Virus record (IMG/VR): IMGVR_UViG_3300023184_000470
Span: 1 to 25,740 of that record
Origin: a virus
Reading direction: 5' to 3' (one strand)
DNA: 25,740 bases
Shown piece by piece: positions 6,175 through 11,065 of this stretch; within the stretch, counting starts at the first letter, position 1, and every line of letters begins with the position of its first letter. A program made the position numbers and the translations under genes. The notes under the pieces were generated by a model. It worked only from the letters and a program-made list of their open reading frames with translations. It was not told where the DNA came from and did no database searches.

Positions 6175-6203
6175 ATTATACTCTAGACTTCAATTATTGT
6201 AAA
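6175..6203 (-). promoter_or_regulatory. Leaderless-type promoter for the zinc-ribbon gene
   Basis: TTTACA (6198-6203) and a perfect TATAAT (6175-6180) are 17 bases apart. Nine bases separate the -10 from the ATG at 6165 and no Shine-Dalgarno sequence is present. The -35 overlaps the 3' end of the Ntn-hydrolase gene. Confidence 0.7.
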
Positions 6204-6752
6204 GGGTGGCCTAACTGTCATGTTAAACTTAGAAGCCGCTTCTAGAGCCATTCTGACCCGTTTACGAGGGGTTTTAATGTTTGCTGTAGAAAATAAAGAT
6301 CCTAGGGCAAGGTCCTGTCCCGCACCTTCAGCCATATACTGAATATCTGCTTCTCCTATATGAAAATCTGTATCCATAGTAAATATTCTTCCAGAACCTT
6401 GAACTGTTATTATAAATACCCCACCCTCATCACCATCTTCAGTAGAACCAGGAGTTTGATTTCCATATCCATGTTCTTTAAAAGCTTCCTTGACTGACTC
6501 AATAAATTTAGTTCTCATAAATTTATCTAAATTTCTATATCCAGAAGTTGGTTTATAAATTGGTGGTGTCCAGTTATATTGTAAGATTTGGCCCATCCTA
6601 AAACTATCTACAAATCCTATTCCAAATTGACCCACTTTAAATACTTTAGGGTCTGTTCTTGAAAATATTAATCCAGATTTATCATCTGATGCTGCAGAGT
6701 CTCCTCCTAAGAGGACTTTATTATCATGGATTAGGGCGACTATACAGGTCAT
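6183..6752 (-). CDS. Proteasome-beta/HslV-like Ntn hydrolase
   Basis: The 189-residue product starts MTCIVALIHDNKVLLGGDSA. Removal of Met would expose Thr1 as the nucleophile. Asp17 (mature numbering, in GGDSA) and a Lys in DPKVFKVG near position 35 match the Asp17/Lys33 positions of proteasome beta subunits and HslV. There is no propeptide. The middle (about 60-115) is an unusual insertion with GSTEDGDEGG. It may be an amidase or peptidase that forms rings or works alone; the substrate is unknown. Similar proteins occur in actinobacteriophages. Its own promoter (TGGACA-N17-TATACT) ends six bases before the ATG, predicting a leaderless mRNA. Confidence 0.75.
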   Translation of the reverse strand: MTCIVALIHDNKVLLGGDSAASDDKSGLIFSRTDPKVFKVGQFGIGFVDSFRMGQILQYNWTPPIYKPTSGYRNLDKFMRTKFIESVKEAFKEHGYGNQTPGSTEDGDEGGVFIITVQGSGRIFTMDTDFHIGEADIQYMAEGAGQDLALGSLFSTANIKTPRKRVRMALEAASKFNMTVRPPFTIIEV

Positions 6753-6758
6753 ATCCCT

Positions 6759-6787
6759 AGTATACTAAATTTAAAATTCTGTGTCCA
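6759..6787 (-). promoter_or_regulatory. Leaderless-type promoter for the Ntn hydrolase
   Basis: TGGACA (6782-6787, one mismatch from consensus) and TATACT (6759-6764) are 17 bases apart, and the spacer ends in ATTTAG as in the protease and glycosylase promoters. Six bases separate the -10 from the ATG at 6752. Confidence 0.65.
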
Positions 6788-7088
6788 AAGATGCGGATAT
6801 TTCAAGGTGGGACAGTTCAGATAGAGCGTTTTCAAGCTCAGATTTAACAGAAATTAATTCTTGAATTGCCTCATAGTATTTATCTTTCCATTCTATAAGA
6901 TCACGCTCAAGCCTATATAATTCTATTTTCAAATCTTTGACTTCTAATTTAAGAAGGTCCTGCTCACGCTCTTTTTGTCTATTTTTTTCTTTTTTACTCT
7001 CGTGTATACCAGCAATTATAGCCGTTCCCATGCCGCTCAATACTGCGGCAGCAATGGCAATAGTTATAGAGGTCAGATCTAGATTCAT
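6771..7088 (-). CDS. Membrane-anchored coiled-coil protein, spanin-like
   Basis: This 105-residue protein has one transmembrane helix near the N-terminus (about residues 8-28, ITIAIAAAVLSGMGTAIIAG). A long basic-then-acidic coiled coil follows (about 30-98, with regular Leu/Glu heptads). The layout resembles membrane-anchored lysis helpers of the spanin type, or a scaffold. It is not beside the endolysin, which weakens that reading. Its own TATAAT box lies nine bases before the ATG and no Shine-Dalgarno sequence is visible. Family not recognised. Confidence 0.65.
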   Translation of the reverse strand: MNLDLTSITIAIAAAVLSGMGTAIIAGIHESKKEKNRQKEREQDLLKLEVKDLKIELYRLERDLIEWKDKYYEAIQELISVKSELENALSELSHLEISASLDTEF

Positions 7089-7097
7089 TATACATTA

Positions 7098-7125
7098 ATT
7101 ATACCCTATAATTGATGCTAAACAA
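7098..7125 (-). promoter_or_regulatory. Promoter for the membrane coiled-coil gene
   Basis: A perfect TATAAT (7098-7103) lies nine bases before the ATG at 7088. The best -35 is TTGTTT (7120-7125) at 16-base spacing, which overlaps the upstream stop. It is less consensus-like than the other leaderless-type promoters. Confidence 0.5.
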
Positions 7126-7354
7126 ATAATTCTGATGCTGATATTTCTTGACCTTCATATCTTTTTTTAAGAATATAATCTCTTACAGATTCAGATCCTT
7201 GTTGTCTACCAGCTAATATGACTACCCACCTTGGTTCATACTTTAAAGATATACATGTTTCGCACATCAATAGATTAATTGGAAACAAATTAGATCTTTT
7301 TAGATTTAGCTTATGTTTATTTTTACTACAAGAGTAACATAGAACTTTATTCAT
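7118..7354 (-). CDS. 78-residue zinc-finger protein
   Basis: CYSC (residues 6-9) and CETC (about 31-34) form a two-knuckle zinc finger. A segment EPRWVVILAGRQQG and a C-terminal helical part (VRDYILKKRYEGQEISASEL) follow. I recall the same C-terminal pattern in uncharacterised actinophage proteins. An AGGAAG ribosome binding site lies inside the end of the upstream gene, and the ATG overlaps its stop. Function unknown; nucleic-acid contact is plausible. Confidence 0.7.
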   Translation of the reverse strand: MNKVLCYSCSKNKHKLNLKRSNLFPINLLMCETCISLKYEPRWVVILAGRQQGSESVRDYILKKRYEGQEISASELFV

Positions 7355-7551
7355 TAATTTTCTTCCTCTACATGCTCAAAGACAATTTCATCCATTATGG
7401 AGAACTCATCATTTTCTAGAGTAACTTCATACTCTATTCCATCTTTCGTATATCTTACATTTGAAGCAAATGCGCCTAGTTTTTCACAAGACCCATATAC
7501 ACCCTCTTTATGAATAAATATTATAGACACAATATCATAATACTTTTTCAC
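7354..7551 (-). CDS. 65-residue conserved phage protein, GTG start
   Basis: The start chosen is GTG at 7551, six bases after AAGGAG, giving (V/M)KKYYDIVSIIFIHKEGVYGS. The longer ATG start at 7584 has no ribosome binding site and would overlap the upstream gene by 50 bases. The small protein is beta-rich and acidic toward the C-terminus (EIVFEHVEEEN), with one Cys. I recall similar sequences in other phages without a function. Confidence 0.65.
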   Translation of the reverse strand: MKKYYDIVSIIFIHKEGVYGSCEKLGAFASNVRYTKDGIEYEVTLENDEFSIMDEIVFEHVEEEN

Positions 7552-7840
7552 TAGGGACTCCTTCAAGTTCGCATCGCACACCATATGACTCTATTACTTT
7601 TTTTACTTTAGTAACATAATCTATGACTAGCTCTTTTTTTACTCCATCAAATTGTATAAAATTATCTTCATACAATCTTATAGCTAAAAATTCTGGATAT
7701 TTTACAATGTCCATTAGCAACTTATTTGAAGGCTTAATAATATTTCTAACTGCTTTTGCCATTTCTTGATTATAGAATACGGGTTTATTGGGCTCACCAG
7801 TCCATTGATTTATTCCATATTTAAAATGATTAGAATCCAT
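7535..7840 (-). CDS. 101-residue uncharacterised protein
   Basis: The protein has a polar N-terminus (MDSNHFKYGINQWTGEPNKP) and an alpha/beta body that ends in a charged helix (VTKVKKVIESYG). No metal knuckles, signal or membrane segment is visible. The ATG overlaps the end of the WhiB gene by 11 bases and AAGGA lies six bases before it, so it is probably co-translated with WhiB. No family recognised. Confidence 0.65.
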   Translation of the reverse strand: MDSNHFKYGINQWTGEPNKPVFYNQEMAKAVRNIIKPSNKLLMDIVKYPEFLAIRLYEDNFIQFDGVKKELVIDYVTKVKKVIESYGVRCELEGVPSEKVL

Positions 7841-8141
7841 TTTTATCCTTTAATCGTTTCCACACTTCTGGAGTTTTATGTAAATTTCTAGTTTTATCCA
7901 TTAATCCAGAAGTTAGATATACTCCACCCCATACTCCATATTCATTATTTTCTACGCCTGAGTCATAACACATTTTACTAACTGGACAGGAAAGGCAGGC
8001 TTCATCTATATTTTTTGCAATGTTTGGATCCATTTCATATTTATCATAAAATAAATTTGTATCCATTCCACGGCATACACCTAAATGCCACCAATCAAAA
8101 TCTTTTTCGTCTACACCTAATTCATTTAAAATATTTGACAT
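7830..8141 (-). CDS. whiB: WhiB-family Fe-S transcription factor
   Basis: The 103-residue product has the four-Cys WhiB signature: Cys23, then Cys49-x2-Cys52-x5-Cys58, which bind a [4Fe-4S] cluster. The GVWGG turn (69-73) and a basic C-terminal part with KTPEVWKRLKDKNGF follow. WhiB proteins are essentially restricted to actinobacteria and their phages, where they act with the primary sigma factor or redirect host transcription. This gene is the best host marker in the window. It overlaps both neighbours by 11-20 bases and lacks a clear ribosome binding site. Confidence 0.9.
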   Translation of the reverse strand: MSNILNELGVDEKDFDWWHLGVCRGMDTNLFYDKYEMDPNIAKNIDEACLSCPVSKMCYDSGVENNEYGVWGGVYLTSGLMDKTRNLHKTPEVWKRLKDKNGF

Positions 8142-8355
8142 ATTGTTTTGGCAGCTTCCATATACCTTGATTATTAACAGACACCCTGTCTGCTATTCCC
8201 CATGCATTTTTTCTAAACATGCCTTTTTTATTTGTATAGCCATTACTATTTTTTTTCCAAATTATCAGATCGTAATTATCCCAATGCGGGTCTATATTAT
8301 TTGATACGGCTTTTTTTATAAATATCTCTACACCTAGCGGATTTAAATATAACAT
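8122..8355 (-). CDS. 77-residue basic protein upstream of WhiB
   Basis: The protein is basic, with many Asn, Lys and Trp (DPHWDNYDLIIWKKNSNGY, RKNAWGIADRVSVN). The C-terminal half, NAWGIADRVSVNNQGIWKLP, looks like a compact DNA- or RNA-contacting fold, but I recognise no family. It is the first gene after the terminator that ends the lysis region, and AGGA lies four bases before the ATG. It overlaps whiB by 20 bases, so the two are coupled. Confidence 0.65.
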   Translation of the reverse strand: MLYLNPLGVEIFIKKAVSNNIDPHWDNYDLIIWKKNSNGYTNKKGMFRKNAWGIADRVSVNNQGIWKLPKQYVKYFK

Positions 8356-8373
8356 ATTATCCTAAATACTAAA

Positions 8374-8413
8374 CCGCAACATCCCAGATATTATTATACA
8401 GGTAATGTTGCGG
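8374..8413 (-). terminator. Long-loop inverted repeat, probable terminator
   Basis: Perfect 9-bp arms CCGCAACAT (8374-8382) and ATGTTGCGG (8405-8413) enclose a 22-base AT-rich loop. On the minus strand GTTTAGTATTT follows. It lies 23 bases downstream of the 362-residue gene and separates it from the WhiB group. The loop contains TATAAT in the minus orientation. The long loop makes it less typical than the other terminators. Confidence 0.55.
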
Positions 8414-8436
8414 CTTTGTCAAGGCTATTTTATAAG

Positions 8437-9525
8437 TTATTTCCAGTTTTCTGGAATCATATTTTCAGCATTTAATGCTTTTGCACGTCTTTTAATGTGT
8501 GCTTTTACCTTTGGATCTGCTCCGCCACGACCCCAAGATCTAATTGCATTCATTAAATCAGTTCTATTTGCGATAGGATATGATCCGTCTGGCATTGCTT
8601 CTCCAGAGTCAGCCATTTCTTTTCTTTGTTTTGCGTTAAATTTACGCTTTACTAATTTATATGGATCTAAATTATCAAATAATGATTTCTTAATTTTAGG
8701 CTCTTCTTGCTCTTCCATATCGTATGATTTTTCTACTGGAACACAATTGGGCACCATTCGGCCATTTTTTTCTTTCATGCCTCTTTGTGTATACCCTGTC
8801 CAGCATTTTTGCATACTATTATCCCATTTATCTTCATCTTCATTATCAGATTTATATACTTCTGAATCTTCTGATTTTGATATTGGCCAGTTTACATCAT
8901 TCTTTTCTGCATCACCAATGGGCACAGGATTTGATGAATTTGAGTCTTCTGTTTCCATTTCAGGAGCTTCAGTTTCTGACTCAGTATCTTCTTCCATTTC
9001 TGGAACCTCAATCATAGCCTCAATTGCTTCTTGAAGATGTTCAATAAGTGCATACATTTGTTCACGAGTTACTTCTGGCCTCAATGCTTTTGTAATTTCT
9101 TGATCATCTGGAATTTCAATTACAGTATCCACTGGATTAACTACATCATCTAAAATATCTTTAATTTCTTCTACAAGCTCACTTGATGTTATTGATTTTT
9201 TCATATTTTTCTCTCTCTCTGTTATTTTTCTTGACCATGAGAATCCAGCGTCTCCGCCCCACGCATCCCACATAATTCTGCCATTGGAAGGATTTGATGT
9301 ATTATAAAAATCTTTTCCTTTTTTATCTACTTCATGACGTGAAAAGAAAGAGTACATTCTTTTTACAGTAGAAAGACTTAATGTTTCTCCTCTAGCGAGT
9401 TGTCCTGCACGAGTCCATCCTACTGCAGTTCCTGCTCCTTTAGCCTTACCCTGTTCTTTCCATCTAATAGCACGTTTTGCTGCAGACTTCATTCCAGCTG
9501 TAGGTTTATATCCTTCCTTAGCCAT
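8437..9525 (-). CDS. Head-maturation-like mosaic phage protein
   Basis: Three modules are visible in 362 residues. Residues 1-105 (AAKRAIRWKEQGKAKGAGTAVGW, SLSTVKRMYSFFSRHEVDKK, MWDAWGGDAG) match a module I know from phage head-maturation and structural proteins. The middle is acidic and disordered (160-230) and carries CWTGYTQRGMKEKNGRMVPN, another recurrent phage motif. Residues 300-362 (ANRTDLMNAIRSWGRGG...KAHIKRRAKAL) match a DUF6582-type tail. I see no clear Ser protease triad, so protease activity is not claimed. It follows endolysin and a 47-residue gene and ends at a terminator. Confidence 0.6.
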   Translation of the reverse strand: MAKEGYKPTAGMKSAAKRAIRWKEQGKAKGAGTAVGWTRAGQLARGETLSLSTVKRMYSFFSRHEVDKKGKDFYNTSNPSNGRIMWDAWGGDAGFSWSRKITEREKNMKKSITSSELVEEIKDILDDVVNPVDTVIEIPDDQEITKALRPEVTREQMYALIEHLQEAIEAMIEVPEMEEDTESETEAPEMETEDSNSSNPVPIGDAEKNDVNWPISKSEDSEVYKSDNEDEDKWDNSMQKCWTGYTQRGMKEKNGRMVPNCVPVEKSYDMEEQEEPKIKKSLFDNLDPYKLVKRKFNAKQRKEMADSGEAMPDGSYPIANRTDLMNAIRSWGRGGADPKVKAHIKRRAKALNAENMIPENWK

Positions 9526-9668
9526 TATTTCTCCTTTACACTAATCATTTTTACAGACTTGACTTCTTCGTCAATTCCAAAAATATCATTAATATATTCT
9601 ATAGCATCTTCTTCGCTAAATGCTTGTACCTCTGCATTTATTTCAAGCTTAATGCTATAGGTTTTCAT
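9525..9668 (-). CDS. 47-residue acidic microprotein
   Basis: The protein starts MKTYSIKLEINAEVQAFSEE and reads as a short beta-alpha-beta piece with an acidic middle, similar in feel to small sensor or ferredoxin-like folds. Its ATG shares one base with the stop of the endolysin gene, and its TAA shares one base with the ATG of the 362-residue gene (TAATG both times). That packing is the main support. Function unknown. Confidence 0.6.
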   Translation of the reverse strand: MKTYSIKLEINAEVQAFSEEDAIEYINDIFGIDEEVKSVKMISVKEK

Positions 9669-10243
9669 TATTTAATTTCTTGATTACAGGCTGGACAAGT
9701 CTTCTTTTCTGTAGATGAGGTTACTGTTTTTGCAGATCCTACACCTTTAAATTTAGGACGACCAAATCCAACAATAGAAATTTGTACCTTTTTTGAATTC
9801 TTTTTAAAAGCACGGAGTTTTTTACAAACTTCTCCTCCGTTACGCTGGCTACCTTTTGGATCTCCAGAAGTATTTCCTTCAACACACCAAACTGTTCCAT
9901 CACCATTATCGGCAATAACAATTCCAACGTGACTAATTCTATCTACACCATCTGCAGGAAAATCAAAGTAAGCAATATCTCCTGGCTCTGGATCTGCTAA
10001 ATCTCCATCAATCCATTGACCAGCTTTTTTAAATGCTGCTGCTCCACCTGGCGTATAAACAGTATTTGGTATTTTTACTCCAGCTTCATTAGCACACCAC
10101 ATAACAAATGAACCACACCAAGGCTGCAAATCAGCCTTGGTGAATTTTCCGTATTTAGTTTCATTGTCTTTAGGACCTTCAACAGTTCCTATTTCTGCCT
10201 TAGCAACTTCAACTAGTTTTTCTGCAGTGCCTTGATCTGACAT
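9668..10243 (-). CDS. CHAP-domain endolysin
   Basis: The 191-residue product contains an N-terminal CHAP amidase/peptidase domain. The catalytic Cys43 lies in QPWCGSFVMWCANEAG, His105 in RISHVGIVIADN, and a polar residue follows in CVEGNTSG (about 122-124). It should cut the peptide part of the host peptidoglycan. The tail (about 170-191) is a linker with a single CPAC knuckle, not a known wall-binding repeat. There is no signal peptide, so export would need a holin. It sits directly after a two-helix membrane protein, which supports a lysis role. Confidence 0.85.
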   Translation of the reverse strand: MSDQGTAEKLVEVAKAEIGTVEGPKDNETKYGKFTKADLQPWCGSFVMWCANEAGVKIPNTVYTPGGAAAFKKAGQWIDGDLADPEPGDIAYFDFPADGVDRISHVGIVIADNGDGTVWCVEGNTSGDPKGSQRNGGEVCKKLRAFKKNSKKVQISIVGFGRPKFKGVGSAKTVTSSTEKKTCPACNQEIK

Positions 10244-10653
10244 TATTCTTTATCCCAAGTTGTGTCTACTGGTTGTTCTGCTGGCATTGCACCGTCTGGT
10301 TTAGCTAATCTACGTGCCTTAGCCTCATCAATTTCTGCCTCTAATTTTTTATCTGCTTGTGTATTTTTTGCATCTACTTCTTTGTTAGCAATTTGTGCTG
10401 CCATAACATCTTTAGCGCCTGATTGTCCAATTAATAATCCAGCCAATGTTCCAGTAATAAATGTAGCAACGCTACCTAATACGTTAAAAAACATTTTGTC
10501 ATTCTCGGATTGTCCAGTAATTGGTTGTGTAACAAATATTAAAGCATACATGATACCAACTGAAGTTAAAAATAAAATAGAACCTAGTGTAATACCTAAA
10601 ATAAATTTAAGTCTTGCATCTAAATCTTGTGGGGATAATCTTTCTCTAGCCAT
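10243..10653 (-). CDS. Two-helix membrane protein, probable holin
   Basis: The 136-residue protein has two hydrophobic helices (about 18-40, FILGITLGSILFLTSVGIMY, and about 57-78, VLGSVATFITGTLAGLLIG). A long charged Ala/Lys/Glu-rich C-terminus follows (DAKNTQADKKLEAEIDEAKA). The position just before the endolysin and the two-helix layout fit a class II-type holin. The charged C-terminal tail is longer than usual. It overlaps the lipoprotein gene by eight bases and shares one base with the endolysin start. Confidence 0.65.
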   Translation of the reverse strand: MARERLSPQDLDARLKFILGITLGSILFLTSVGIMYALIFVTQPITGQSENDKMFFNVLGSVATFITGTLAGLLIGQSGAKDVMAAQIANKEVDAKNTQADKKLEAEIDEAKARRLAKPDGAMPAEQPVDTTWDKE

Positions 10654-10843
10654 TTGCTACTTCCTTTGTATTTGCTAAATCTTCTGGACATGCTCCATTA
10701 GCTGTACAGATAGGTGGTTTACATTCTGCATTCTCCCAATTAGCAGGGTCTTGACATGGATATCTATAGTGACCATCATAGCCACATCCACTTAAAGACA
10801 GCACCAAAAGGCTAGACGCTAAAAACACCTTTATTTTTTTCAT
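10646..10843 (-). CDS. Small lipoprotein of the lysis region
   Basis: The 65-residue precursor has a lipoprotein signal peptide (MKKIKVFLASSLLVLSLSGC) with lipobox LSGC at residue 20. The mature part is Pro/Cys-rich (YRYPCQDPANWENAECKPPI...), with four more Cys that could form two disulfides. Small lipoproteins next to holin and endolysin are often Rz1-type spanins, but an actinobacterial host lacks a Gram-negative outer membrane. A surface role, such as superinfection exclusion or wall attachment, is an equal guess. TGCTATAAT ends six bases before the ATG. Confidence 0.7.
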   Translation of the reverse strand: MKKIKVFLASSLLVLSLSGCGYDGHYRYPCQDPANWENAECKPPICTANGACPEDLANTKEVANG

Positions 10844-10849
10844 AAGTCT

Positions 10850-10858
10850 ATTATAGCA
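10850..10858 (-). promoter_or_regulatory. Extended -10 promoter for the lipoprotein gene
   Basis: TGCTATAAT on the minus strand is a perfect extended -10 element, six bases before the ATG at 10843. No convincing -35 is present at 16-18 bases, as is common for extended -10 promoters. The transcript would be leaderless. Confidence 0.55.
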
Positions 10859-10875
10859 AATATAGCTTCAAGGTG

Positions 10876-11064
10876 CTAGTCTTCTTCTTTTTCGGCTCTT
10901 TCTCTAATACCTATTGTTAAAAACCATATAGCTACTGAGGCTAAAGTTACATAACCTACTACTGTTTTAGCGCTTCCCTCTAATACTACCCAGGCTACAA
11001 AAAATCCTAAGAACGTAAAGTTTTCACTAAGTATGGCTATTACTCTTTTTTTCAACCAGTTCAT
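10876..11064 (-). CDS. 62-residue two-helix membrane protein
   Basis: Two hydrophobic helices (about 13-30, ENFTFLGFFVAWVVLEG, and about 36-53, VVGYVTLASVAIWFLTIG) are joined by a short turn, with a basic N-terminus (MNWLKKR) and a charged tail (RERAEKEED). The size and layout suit a small holin or antiholin. The gene begins one base after the stop of the 828-residue exported protein. Whether this or the 136-residue protein is the active holin cannot be told from the sequence. Confidence 0.65.
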   Translation of the reverse strand: MNWLKKRVIAILSENFTFLGFFVAWVVLEGSAKTVVGYVTLASVAIWFLTIGIRERAEKEED

Positions 11065-11065
11065 A

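Noticed and set aside
8383-8404. TATAAT in the loop of the inverted repeat as a promoter for the 77-residue gene
   Set aside because: No -35 at suitable spacing and the start would lie within the hairpin; too weak to list.
8405-9034. Plus-strand ORF of 209 residues opposite the head-maturation-like gene
   Set aside because: It lies antisense to a well-supported gene, is rich in Ser/Phe/Leu as expected from the complement of acidic codons, and has no ribosome binding site.
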